Positions 1 through 8,108 of a stretch of DNA of 33,324 bases are shown in pieces. The notes below the pieces were generated by a model. The model saw only the letters and a list, made by a program, of their open reading frames with translations, did not search any database and had not been told where the DNA came from. The position numbers and the translations under genes are program-made. Source of the stretch: an uncultured Ruminococcus sp. (GTDB lineage: Bacteria; Bacillota; Clostridia; Oscillospirales; Ruminococcaceae); assembly GCF_902762735.1 (NCBI RefSeq), contig NZ_CACWPP010000039.1, positions 1-33,324 of the forward strand. Direction: 5' to 3'. Positions within the stretch are counted from its first letter, which is position 1; each line of letters begins with the position of its first letter.

Positions 1-95
1 CAGCGGCTATACAGAACTTAGGGTTCTTGGCGTATGGCGCTCAATTATCCTTTTGTTCACCGCATTTTTAGTTGGTGTGCTAAAGGGATAGTCAT
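1..95 (+). repeat. R1 repeat, copy 1 (cut by window edge)
   Basis: This segment matches the right part of the elements at 30298-30455 and 32071-32232 and, in reverse, at 23190-23333. The shared blocks are a CAGCGGCTATACAGAA-type block, a CAATTATCCTTTTGTTCACC block and the end GTGTGCTAAAGGGATAGTCAT. Unlike the 30 kb and 32 kb copies it lacks the GC-rich hairpin in the middle, so that hairpin is a separable insert. The left end lies outside the window. Confidence 0.8.
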
Positions 96-108
96 AAAAA
101 GAAATGCA

Positions 109-144
109 TGCAGAAACCCCGCAGGGCATCGCGCCTTGCGGGGG
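109..144 (-). terminator. Terminator of the dockerin gene
   Basis: A stem CCCCGCAAGG / CCCTGCGGGG with a short loop is read on the minus strand just after the stop of the dockerin gene. It is followed by a short T-rich stretch (TTTCT). The stem has one G-T type mismatch. The position suits a rho-independent terminator, though the T tract is short. Confidence 0.65.
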
Positions 145-152
145 AAGAAATG

Positions 153-1652
153 TTATACATATCTTTTCGGAAGATTTCTCAGACCTCTTACATAAGCGGC
201 TAATCGTGTTACATCGCTTACGGTTATCTTGCCGTTGCAGTCAACATCAGCCGTAACAGGACCTCTGCCGTCCAGTTTCCTCATATTTCTCAGCTGTGCC
301 GCCACCAGTACTACATCAGCCATATTTATCTTGCCGTCGCGGTTGCAGTCGCCCAGAAGCAGGGGCTTTTTGTTGACTTTGAAAACTGCCTTCTGCATCT
401 CCTTAGTGTTGGTGACTTTTATGGTGCTCTTGACGATCTCATAATCACGCGCCATCGCAGGGTCGTCCAGCACCAGCTTGTAGCTGTCGGGCTTTATGTT
501 GTATATGCAGTAGCCCGCCTGCGGGAACTGGAATACATTGTTCAGCTTCTCAACAGAAGTCGGCAGCTTTGCTTCCAGGACAGAACCGCCGCCGCCGCCC
601 ACAGAGTCGTCGTCGCGGAATGTGTAGGTATACTCCATAAAAGCGGCAAGACCATCTTCACTCACCCAGAACTGCACGTCGCCGTTGGCATCGGGAATGG
701 GCGCTGAGATGACCGCACCGCTGTAATACAGTGCTGAGAAAGTATTTCTTGACTGGTCGCCGCGCAGATCGTAATGGTAGATCTTGCCGAACGCTTCTTC
801 GTCAATAGTCAGGTCGCTGTTGCACAGACCCGGAAAAGCCGTATTGAATGGTATCTTTACTTTTACATATGAGGTCTCGTGGTCGTATGCCCTACATGTG
901 TATCCGCCCGCTCTTCCGCCGTTTACACGTACATGGTATCTGCCGGGCTGTGCGCGGAACTTGATCTTTTTGCCGGGAACGTTGCACATTTTAAGCGGCA
1001 GAGACTCGGGATGGTCACTCACCAGATCAGGCGAAGAGATCGGTTCAAGCCAGAAATATGTGTTCTTGTCATTGTTTGTGGCATATTTTGCATCGGTGTC
1101 CACAAGCATCGTATTTGCGGGAACAGTGATCTTATCGACTATGTTGAACTTTTTCTTGTCAGTATAGTAATAATAGTAATCGTCCTTGAATTGCAGATAG
1201 TATTTATCGCCGTTGATAACGCCGCCGCCTGCTGCATTGTACATGTAGCCGCTCGGTGCGGTACCTTTCACGGGGTCGGGCGTGAAGAGGTCGTATACAT
1301 CGTCGAATTTGCTGTATTCGTTCGGGAACCACTTTACATCTTCAACGCTGTGGTAGTCCGAAAAATCAAATGCGTGGGGATCTTTCACATTCAGGTCGCC
1401 GTTTTTGCTTTTGAAAGTTGCAACTGTCACGCCGCCGGAGTTTTTCAGCGAGAATGTCATATTGCTCAGGTCAACACCCTCACCTGCGGTAACGGCAAAG
1501 TTAAGGTACGGCTTGTTTACCCTGACATCTGTGATCTTATCGGGTTTTGAAACATCGGGTCGGTAAGTATCCAGCGCTGATGCTGTCAGTGTGTTCAGTG
1601 ACAGAACAGCTGTCAAAGCAAGTGAAAGCGCTGTCAGTTTTCTTTTAAGCAT
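153..1652 (-). CDS. Secreted dockerin type I protein
   Basis: 499 residues. The N-terminus is a signal peptide: Lys/Arg-rich start, hydrophobic core, cleavage probably after the Ala-Ser-Ala near residue 26. The last 65 or so residues form a type I dockerin with two Ca-binding F-hand repeats (GDCNRDGKINMADV and ADVDCNGKITVSDV), so the protein should dock on a cohesin or be anchored through one. The middle (about 30-430) has no catalytic motif I recognise. It is rich in aromatic and Asp residues and has a poly-Gly run near residue 353. A glycan-binding or adhesive part is possible but not shown. The start is supported by AGGAG nine bases upstream. A promoter lies at 1901-1929, so the leader of roughly 240 nt runs through R2 repeats. 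Confidence 0.85.
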   Translation of the reverse strand: MLKRKLTALSLALTAVLSLNTLTASALDTYRPDVSKPDKITDVRVNKPYLNFAVTAGEGVDLSNMTFSLKNSGGVTVATFKSKNGDLNVKDPHAFDFSDYHSVEDVKWFPNEYSKFDDVYDLFTPDPVKGTAPSGYMYNAAGGGVINGDKYYLQFKDDYYYYYTDKKKFNIVDKITVPANTMLVDTDAKYATNNDKNTYFWLEPISSPDLVSDHPESLPLKMCNVPGKKIKFRAQPGRYHVRVNGGRAGGYTCRAYDHETSYVKVKIPFNTAFPGLCNSDLTIDEEAFGKIYHYDLRGDQSRNTFSALYYSGAVISAPIPDANGDVQFWVSEDGLAAFMEYTYTFRDDDSVGGGGGSVLEAKLPTSVEKLNNVFQFPQAGYCIYNIKPDSYKLVLDDPAMARDYEIVKSTIKVTNTKEMQKAVFKVNKKPLLLGDCNRDGKINMADVVLVAAQLRNMRKLDGRGPVTADVDCNGKITVSDVTRLAAYVRGLRNLPKRYV

Positions 1653-1680
1653 TTCTTTTGTCTCCTAACTTCTTATCAAA

Positions 1681-1881
1681 TTTCTCCCGAGCTTGATGTG
1701 TATCGCTGATATTGCAGACAGATGTTTTCAGATCACCTTTCCCGTCTGAAGGGAAAGCGATACGCGACATGATCGGGAATAAAAAATATCCCAATTTGGT
1801 TGTGTATCATCAGCAATACACATCAAAATCGGGAATAAAAATCAAGCTCCCGTTTGTGATGTATATTGCTGATAATTGGGA
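1681..1881. repeat. R2 inverted-repeat cluster
   Basis: Three R2-type units lie close together. A half unit is at about 1683-1724. A nearly palindromic unit is at 1789-1834, with arms TCCCAATTTGGTTGTGTAT and ATACACATCAAAATCGGGA. A diverged unit is at 1847-1881. The same arms recur at 10751, 21901, 29733, 31989 and 33017. The cluster fills most of the gap between the dockerin gene and carA, inside the leader of the dockerin transcript. A 67-codon open frame here is only repeat sequence. Confidence 0.75.
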
Positions 1882-1900
1882 TAAAAATTTTACTAAATAT

Positions 1901-1929
1901 ATGATAACACAATGATAAAAACTTGTCAA
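1901..1929 (-). promoter_or_regulatory. Sigma-70-type promoter for the dockerin gene
   Basis: On the minus strand a perfect TTGACA (1924-1929) is followed after 17 bases by TATCAT (1901-1906). Transcription would start near 1894 and run through the R2 cluster into the dockerin gene. Confidence 0.75.
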
Positions 1930-1990
1930 GTACTATTTTGCTCTCCAAAATCTCAGCTGAAAATCAGGGCGATTTTGTACAGCCCTCCCC

Positions 1991-2019
1991 TTTACAAACG
2001 GGCGGGCTTGTGTTATAAT
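1991..2019 (+). promoter_or_regulatory. Promoter of carA-carB
   Basis: TTTACA (1991-1996), 17-base spacer, perfect TATAAT (2014-2019). The predicted start near 2026 leaves a leader of only about 25 nt. That rules against the ATG at 2030 and supports the GTG at 2051. An imperfect inverted repeat (AGCCC-TCCC with GGGC-GGGCT, 1981-2008) spans the -35 box and could be an operator. No PyrR attenuator or arginine leader fits in so short a leader. Confidence 0.8.
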
Positions 2020-2050
2020 ATGGGGAAGAATGTATAAAGGAGGACTTGAT

Positions 2051-3130
2051 GTGCATAAGGCATACCTTATTCTTGAAAACGGCACTGTATTTGAGGGCAA
2101 GTCGTTCGGCGCTGAGGGCGAGGCTGTCGGCGAGATAGTTTTCACCACTGCGATGACAGGCTATCTTGAAACACTTACCGACCCCAGTTATTACGGACAG
2201 ATCGTTGTCCAGACTTTTCCGCTGATCGGCAACTACGGCGTGATCCCCTCTGATTTTGAGTCGGACTGCCCCCATGTAAAAGGATATATCGTTAAACAAT
2301 GGTGTCAAGAACCCAGCAACTTCCGCTGCGAGGGTGATCTTGACATTTTTTTGCGTAAAAACGGCATAGTCGGTCTTTACGACATCGACACCCGCCATCT
2401 CACCAGGATAGTGAGAGAACACGGCGTTATGAACGGCAAGATAGCTACATCTTATGACGGTACTGTACCCGAAGAGATAAAGGGCTATACAATAGTTGAT
2501 GCGGTGAAGAACACCACCTGCGATAAGGAAGAAGTTTTCTCGCCTGAGGGTGAGGTAAAGCGCAGAGTAGTGCTGTATGATTTCGGCGCTAAGGCTAACA
2601 TCTGCCGCTGTCTTGTAAACAGAGGGTGTGAGGTCACTGTTGTACCCGCATACACAAAAGCAGAGCGCGTAAAGGAGATCGCTCCCGACGGCATAATGCT
2701 TTCAAACGGACCGGGAGACCCCGCCGAGAACACAGAGATAATCGAAGAACTGAAAAAGATAGCAGAACTTAAACTTCCAACATTCGGCATCTGTCTGGGT
2801 CATCAGCTGCTTGCACTGGCGCACGGTGCAAAGACCGAGAAGCTGAAATACGGTCATCGCGGCGCTAACCAGCCCTGCAAGGAGATAGCTACGGGCAGAG
2901 TTTATATCACTTCGCAAAATCACGGCTATGCAGTCATCAACGACTCGCTGCCCGACGGTGCTGAGGTCAGCTTCGTGAATGCAAATGACGGCACTTGCGA
3001 GGGTGTATGCTATACCGACGAACCCGCTTTCTCGGTGCAGTTCCACCCTGAGGCTTGCGGCGGTCCTCTCGATACAGGCTTCCTGTTCGACCGTTTTGTT
3101 GAGCTGATGGACGAGAATAAAAATGTTTAG
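2051..3130 (+). CDS. carA: Carbamoyl-phosphate synthase small (glutaminase) subunit
   Basis: 359 residues, a normal CarA length. It hydrolyses glutamine and passes ammonia to CarB to make carbamoyl phosphate for pyrimidines and arginine. Residues 1-150 are the CarA-specific domain, ending near a conserved TRHLTRIVREHG stretch. The class I glutamine amidotransferase domain follows, with nucleophile Cys248 in GICLGHQ and the His332-Pro-Glu334 pair in FHPEA. I chose the GTG at 2051 because AAAGGAGG lies seven bases upstream. The in-frame ATG at 2030 precedes that site and sits almost on the predicted transcription start. carB follows 16 bases downstream. Carbamoyl phosphate is also the substrate of HypF, encoded at 16481-18787. 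Confidence 0.95.
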   Translation: MHKAYLILENGTVFEGKSFGAEGEAVGEIVFTTAMTGYLETLTDPSYYGQIVVQTFPLIGNYGVIPSDFESDCPHVKGYIVKQWCQEPSNFRCEGDLDIFLRKNGIVGLYDIDTRHLTRIVREHGVMNGKIATSYDGTVPEEIKGYTIVDAVKNTTCDKEEVFSPEGEVKRRVVLYDFGAKANICRCLVNRGCEVTVVPAYTKAERVKEIAPDGIMLSNGPGDPAENTEIIEELKKIAELKLPTFGICLGHQLLALAHGAKTEKLKYGHRGANQPCKEIATGRVYITSQNHGYAVINDSLPDGAEVSFVNANDGTCEGVCYTDEPAFSVQFHPEACGGPLDTGFLFDRFVELMDENKNV

Positions 3131-3146
3131 AAAGGACAGATAAGAT

Positions 3147-6100
3147 ATGCCTTTAAATAATGATATACGCCGCGTATTGGTCATCGGTTCGGGCCCTATC
3201 GTGATAGGTCAGGCTGCCGAGTTCGACTATGCTGGCACTCAGGCTTGCCGCGCCCTGAAACAGCAGGGTCTTGAGGTAATACTGATAAACTCAAACCCCG
3301 CCACCATAATGACAGACAATGCGATGGCGGATAAGATATACATTGAACCGCTGACACTTGAAACGGTCAAGAGGGTCATAATCAAAGAGCGCCCCGACAG
3401 TCTGCTGTCAACACTGGGCGGTCAGACAGGTCTTACCCTTTCGATGCAGCTGGCTAAAGAGGGCTTCCTTGAAAAGTACAATGTAAAACTGCTGGGCGCT
3501 AACCCCGAGACCATCGACAAGGCTGAGGACAGACAGATGTTCAAGGACACTATGGAGTCCATCGGTCAGCCCTGCATACCCTCTAAGGTCGTAAATACTG
3601 TTGAGGACGCTGTGGCTTTCGCAAACGAAGAGGGAATCGGCTATCCGCTGATAATCCGCCCCGCATTCACTCTCGGCGGAACCGGCGGCGGCATCGTAAA
3701 CAATGAAGAGGAACTTATCGAGATAACCAGAAACGGTCTGTACCTTTCGCCTATCACACAGGTTTTGGTGGAAAAGTGCATAGCTGGCTGGAAAGAGATA
3801 GAGTTCGAGGTGATGCGTGACTCTAAGGGCAACGTGATAACTGTCTGCTCGATGGAGAACTTTGACCCTGTGGGCGTTCACACAGGTGACTCGATAGTTA
3901 TAGCGCCTGCGGTCACACTGGCTGATAAGGAGTATCAGATGCTTCGTTCGGCGGCGCTGAAGATAATCGACACACTGAAAGTGGAGGGCGGCTGTAACTG
4001 TCAGTTCGCGCTGAACCCCGAAACTTTCGAGTATGCTGTAATAGAAGTAAACCCCAGAGTTTCGCGTTCGTCGGCACTGGCTTCAAAGGCTACGGGCTAC
4101 CCCATAGCTAAGGTGGCGGCACAGATAGCTATCGGCTACACCCTCGACGAGATAAAGAACGCCGTAACAGGCAAGACTTACGCATGTTTCGAGCCTGCGC
4201 TTGACTATGTTGTTGTAAAGCTCCCCAAGTGGCCTTTTGACAAGTTCGTTTATGCAAAGCGCGAACTGGGCACACAGATGAAGGCAACAGGCGAGGTCAT
4301 GGCGATAGGCACTACTTTCGAGCAGGCTATAATGAAGGCTGTGCGCGGCGCTGAGATAGGTCACGACTGCCTTATCTCGCCAAAGATGGCAGACCTCACC
4401 ATTGAAGAGATAAAGGACAAGCTGAAAAAGCCCAGCGACGAGAGGATATTCCTGGTATACGAAGCACTCAGGCGCGGCGTGAGCGTTGATGAACTTCACG
4501 CTGAAACTATGATAGATGAGTGGTTTTTGTACAAGCTGACAAAGCTCATCGACATGGAGAGGGAACTGGCTAAGGGCGATGTTTCAAAGGAAACTTACAT
4601 TGAAGCAAAGCGCATGGGCTACCCCGATAAGGTAATTGAGCGCATAAGCGGTGAGCCTGTTAAAGAACACGCACATGCTGTATTTAAGATGGTCGATACC
4701 TGCGCGGCTGAGTTTGCGGCTAACACACCTTACTTCTATTCGACATATGATGACGAGGACGAAGCTGAGGAGTTCATCGCTGAGCAGAAGCAGAAGAAAG
4801 AAACTGTCATCGTATTCGGTTCGGGCCCTATAAGGATAGGACAGGGCATCGAGTTCGACTATGCGTCGGTACACTGCGTATGGGCGCTGAAAGAACACGG
4901 CTATGATGTTGTAATAGTCAACAACAACCCCGAAACTGTTTCCACCGACTTTGATACCGCTGATAGGCTGTATTTCGAGCCGCTGACCGATGAAGATGTT
5001 ATGAATATAATCCGCGTTGAGAAGCCCGCAGGCGTTGTTGTGGCTTTCGGCGGACAGACAGCTATCAAGCTGACAAAGCATCTCAACGAGAACGGCGTGA
5101 AGATACTGGGCACACCTCCCGATTCGATAGATGCGGCTGAGGACAGAGAGCGCTTTGATGAACTGCTGGAAGAACTGCACATCAAGCGTCCTGAGGGCTT
5201 CACGGTAATGACCTGTGAGGAAGCGCTGGAAGTTGCGGACAGGATAGGCTACCCTGTGCTGATGCGTCCATCTTACGTGCTGGGCGGTCAGAACATGATA
5301 ATCGCATTCAATGAAGCAGATATTAAGGAGTACATGGCGATAATCCTCGATCAGGGCATCGAGAACCCTGTACTTATAGACAAGTATCTGATGGGTATCG
5401 AACTGGAGATAGATGCTATCTGTGACGGCGAGGATATACTCATACCGGGTATCATGGAACATATCGAGAGAACAGGTATACACTCGGGCGACTCGATAGC
5501 TGTTTACCCCGCATGGAACGTTTCCGATAGGCTGATAGACAAGGTAGTTGACTGTTCAAAGAGACTGGCGCTCTCGCTGAAAACTAAGGGTCTTGTCAAC
5601 ATACAGTACCTTATCTACGAGGACGAACTTTATGTCATCGAGGTAAACCCGCGTTCTTCAAGAACTATACCGTACATCTCAAAAGTTACGGGCGTGCCGA
5701 TGGTAGACCTTGCAACAAAAGCTATGCTGGGCGAAAAGCTGAGAGATATGGGCTACGGCGTGGGTCTGCACCCGAATTCGCCTTATGTTGCGGTAAAGGT
5801 GCCTGTGTTCAGCTTTGAGAAGCTGATAGGCGTTGACAACCATCTGGGACCTGAAATGAAGTCAACAGGCGAAGTACTGGCAGTTTCAAGCTCGCTGGAA
5901 GAGTCGCTGTACAAGGGTCTGACTGCGGCAGGCTACAAGCTGGAACAGAAGGGCGGCGTGTTCATCACGGTGCGCGACTCCGATAAAAAGGAGATACCTC
6001 AGACGGCGAAGATGTTCTCGGATCTGGGATTTAAGATATACGCTACTGAGGGTACTGCGAGGGTACTGCACGATCACGGCATCAAGGCGGAAGCTGTCAA

Positions 6101-7202
6101 GAAGATACACGAGAGCGATGTGAACACCCTGACCCTTATCGAGAGCGGCAAGGTAAACTACGTTATCTCCACATCTTCCAAGGGACGCATACCGACGAGA
6201 GATTCTGTTAAGATAAGAAGAAAGACGGTCGAGTGGAACATACCATGCCTGACTTCGATAGATACCGCGAACGCTATCGCGGCTTCCATAAGAAGCAAGT
6301 ACAATGAGTCCAACACAGAGATAGTCGATATAAACAACATGCGCCGCGAAAAGACCACACTGCACTTCACAAAGATGCACGGCTGCGGCAACGACTATGT
6401 ATACTTCAACTGCTTTGACCGCATGATAGATAACCCTGAGGGCTTTGCGCTGAACCTGTCTGACAGGCACTTCGGCGTGGGCGGTGACGGCGTTATACTG
6501 GTATGCCGCTCTAAGGTTGCTGACGGCAGGATGAGAATGTTCAACCTTGACGGTTCGGAGGGCAGGATGTGCGGCAACGGCATACGCTGTGTTGCAAAGT
6601 TCATGCGCGATAACGGTCTGGTAGACCGCGACAGAATGACCATCGAAACCCTTTCGGGCATAATCAAGGTAAAACTCAGCAGGCATTACGGCGAGGTAAA
6701 CGGCGCTACTGTTGACATGGGCGCGGCTATACTCGAACCTGAGAGGATACCATGCACACTTCCTGCTGACGAAAACGGCAGAGTTGTTGACAGGGAAGTT
6801 GAGATAGCGGGCGAGAAGCACCGCATTACCTGCGTATCTATGGGCAATCCTCACTGCATCGTCTTTATGAACAATATCGACGATATGGAGATAGAGAAGA
6901 TAGGTCCGAAGTTTGAGCATGATCCGATATTCCCTGAGAGGGTGAACACCGAGTTCATCAAGGTGATAGACAGCCACACGCTGAAAATGCGTGTATGGGA
7001 GCGCGGTTCGGGCGAAACATTCGCATGCGGTACAGGCGCTTGTGCGGCAGTGGTGGCGGCAGTGCTGAACGGCTACTGCCCGATGAATGAGGAAGTCACT
7101 GTCATGCTGCGCGGCGGCAACCTGACTATCCGCTACACTGAGGACACAGTCTACATGACAGGCGAAGCTGTCACTGTGTTCGAGGGAGATATAAGAGTAT
7201 AA
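3147..7202 (+). CDS. carB-dapF: CarB-DapF fusion: carbamoyl-phosphate synthase large subunit joined to diaminopimelate epimerase
   Basis: One unbroken frame of 1351 codons with AAAGGA before the ATG. Residues 1-1065 are a full-length CarB: two ATP-grasp halves, each opening with a GSGPI.IGQ motif (near 13 and 556), and the C-terminal MGS-type regulatory domain (about 930-1055). The usual clostridial CarB ending (EIVDINNM) runs directly into residues 1067-1351, a complete diaminopimelate epimerase. This part has HGCGND near its start and both catalytic cysteines, in MCGNGIRC and ACGTGACA. DapF makes meso-diaminopimelate for lysine and peptidoglycan. There is almost no linker. The internal ATG at 6339 has no clear ribosome binding site, so a fused product is more likely than re-initiation. 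Loss of the carB stop, in nature or by sequencing error, would produce this. Confidence 0.92.
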   Translation: MPLNNDIRRVLVIGSGPIVIGQAAEFDYAGTQACRALKQQGLEVILINSNPATIMTDNAMADKIYIEPLTLETVKRVIIKERPDSLLSTLGGQTGLTLSMQLAKEGFLEKYNVKLLGANPETIDKAEDRQMFKDTMESIGQPCIPSKVVNTVEDAVAFANEEGIGYPLIIRPAFTLGGTGGGIVNNEEELIEITRNGLYLSPITQVLVEKCIAGWKEIEFEVMRDSKGNVITVCSMENFDPVGVHTGDSIVIAPAVTLADKEYQMLRSAALKIIDTLKVEGGCNCQFALNPETFEYAVIEVNPRVSRSSALASKATGYPIAKVAAQIAIGYTLDEIKNAVTGKTYACFEPALDYVVVKLPKWPFDKFVYAKRELGTQMKATGEVMAIGTTFEQAIMKAVRGAEIGHDCLISPKMADLTIEEIKDKLKKPSDERIFLVYEALRRGVSVDELHAETMIDEWFLYKLTKLIDMERELAKGDVSKETYIEAKRMGYPDKVIERISGEPVKEHAHAVFKMVDTCAAEFAANTPYFYSTYDDEDEAEEFIAEQKQKKETVIVFGSGPIRIGQGIEFDYASVHCVWALKEHGYDVVIVNNNPETVSTDFDTADRLYFEPLTDEDVMNIIRVEKPAGVVVAFGGQTAIKLTKHLNENGVKILGTPPDSIDAAEDRERFDELLEELHIKRPEGFTVMTCEEALEVADRIGYPVLMRPSYVLGGQNMIIAFNEADIKEYMAIILDQGIENPVLIDKYLMGIELEIDAICDGEDILIPGIMEHIERTGIHSGDSIAVYPAWNVSDRLIDKVVDCSKRLALSLKTKGLVNIQYLIYEDELYVIEVNPRSSRTIPYISKVTGVPMVDLATKAMLGEKLRDMGYGVGLHPNSPYVAVKVPVFSFEKLIGVDNHLGPEMKSTGEVLAVSSSLEESLYKGLTAAGYKLEQKGGVFITVRDSDKKEIPQTAKMFSDLGFKIYATEGTARVLHDHGIKAEAVKKIHESDVNTLTLIESGKVNYVISTSSKGRIPTRDSVKIRRKTVEWNIPCLTSIDTANAIAASIRSKYNESNTEIVDINNMRREKTTLHFTKMHGCGNDYVYFNCFDRMIDNPEGFALNLSDRHFGVGGDGVILVCRSKVADGRMRMFNLDGSEGRMCGNGIRCVAKFMRDNGLVDRDRMTIETLSGIIKVKLSRHYGEVNGATVDMGAAILEPERIPCTLPADENGRVVDREVEIAGEKHRITCVSMGNPHCIVFMNNIDDMEIEKIGPKFEHDPIFPERVNTEFIKVIDSHTLKMRVWERGSGETFACGTGACAAVVAAVLNGYCPMNEEVTVMLRGGNLTIRYTEDTVYMTGEAVTVFEGDIRV

Positions 7203-7210
7203 TATCAGCA

Positions 7211-7238
7211 TTCAGCCCGCTCATTTCAGCGGGCTGAA
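7211..7238 (+). terminator. Terminator after carB-dapF
   Basis: Perfect 11-bp stem TTCAGCCCGCT / AGCGGGCTGAA with a six-base loop, nine bases after the stop of the fusion gene. The trailing T run is weak (TTTCG). Confidence 0.65.
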
Positions 7239-7260
7239 TTTCGATATATAAGAGAACATT

Positions 7261-7593
7261 ATGGAAAGATACAGAGTTGAGATGATAATAGCGGGCGCAC
7301 TGCTGTTCCTGCCTGGTGCGGCTATGGTAGCGCTGAACTATTATCTGATATACGCAGGCAGAAAAATGCGGAAACTGCCCAAAGAAGAGCAAAAGCGCCT
7401 GCCGTCGGGTGCGCCGTTTTACGGCGGTATGCTGTGTGCGCTGGGGCTGATAGTGGCTTTCGGCATAAAGCGGGTATGGCTGTGGGTGATACCCCTTTTG
7501 GCTGACCCCGGATGTGTCGGCGGACTGGCTCTGTCTATATTTCTGGAATATCTGCCCGATATAAAGCAGAAGTTCGGGAAGCGAAAAAAATAG
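7261..7593 (+). CDS. Small membrane protein of unknown function
   Basis: 110 residues. A hydrophobic segment lies at about 8-30 and another region at about 54-92 could hold one or two more, so two or three helices. The linker (residues 36-50) and the tail (FGKRKK) are basic, which suggests both face the cytoplasm. I recognise no family. The ribosome binding site is weak (AGAGAA). It lies between two hairpins, at 7211 and 7634, so it may be transcribed at low level by read-through from carB-dapF. Codon use matches its neighbours, so it is probably a real gene. Confidence 0.6.
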   Translation: MERYRVEMIIAGALLFLPGAAMVALNYYLIYAGRKMRKLPKEEQKRLPSGAPFYGGMLCALGLIVAFGIKRVWLWVIPLLADPGCVGGLALSIFLEYLPDIKQKFGKRKK

Positions 7594-7633
7594 GTGATAC
7601 GTGCTTTTAGTGATTTGTTTTTCTGTACGGATA

Positions 7634-7668
7634 AAAAGAGGGAACAGCTGTGGGCTGTTCTCTTTTGC
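7634..7668 (+). terminator. Terminator hairpin
   Basis: AAAAGAG and AACAGC pair with GCTGTT and CTCTTTT across a four- to five-base loop, with a two-base bulge. The stem ends in a T-rich arm. It sits 40 bases after the small membrane protein gene and could work in either direction. Confidence 0.7.
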
Positions 7669-7708
7669 ATGGCGGTTAGTTGTGCATAACTAAATTGACA
7701 AAAAGCGC

Positions 7709-7737
7709 TTGCTATTTCGCGAAAAGCGTGGTATAAT
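7709..7737 (+). promoter_or_regulatory. Promoter upstream of pepF
   Basis: TTGCTA (7709-7714), 17-base spacer, perfect TATAAT (7732-7737). A TTGACA also lies at 7695, but 31 bases from the -10 it is too far to pair. Transcription would start near 7744 and give a leader of about 360 nt before pepF. Confidence 0.55.
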
Positions 7738-7744
7738 AGTAGTG

Positions 7745-8085
7745 CATCTTTTATAATTCATAATTTATAATTCATAATTCATAATTATTGGCGGGGGCGG
7801 AAGATCTGTGCGTTTGGATTTTTTTCGCATGCCCTGCACTTTTGGCATGCTATCGCGTGGGAGTGCTGTTCGCGGGAATTGCGCACGCTCTTTTTTGGGG
7901 AATTGCCCGCGTTTGGACTGCTTCCCAAATTGAAGGGCGATGCCCCTCAAACTCTCCGCAAGCCCTTCGGCGGCGGGCTTGACCGAACGCTTTGACTCGC
8001 GCTTTATTTTGTGTGCTTACTTGGCTTTGTGGGCGGCACGGCGATGCCGATAATTATGGAACAGCGAAATTCAAATGTAAATATC
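7745..8085. repeat. Long pepF leader with AT tandem units and hairpins
   Basis: No convincing gene here. From about 7749 to 7789 an AATTCATA-type unit is repeated several times (ATAATTCAT variants). Beyond it are a perfect hairpin GCATGCC / GGCATGC at 7828-7851 and another, CAAGCCC / GGGCTTG, at 7958-7981. Short open frames on both strands have repeat-like, Arg/Pro-rich compositions and no ribosome binding site. It looks like an inserted repeat or a structured leader. Confidence 0.45.
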
Positions 8086-8108
8086 ATAGATCGTAAAGGA
8101 GAATTGAC

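Noticed and set aside
1712-1915. A 67-codon gene on the plus strand
   Set aside because: It is made of R2 repeat arms, with no ribosome binding site and no similarity to a family.
2030-2050. carA starting at the ATG 2030
   Set aside because: It lies upstream of the ribosome binding site and only a few bases from the predicted transcription start.
7788-7982. A small gene in the pepF leader
   Set aside because: TTG start, no ribosome binding site, and a repeat-like composition on both strands.
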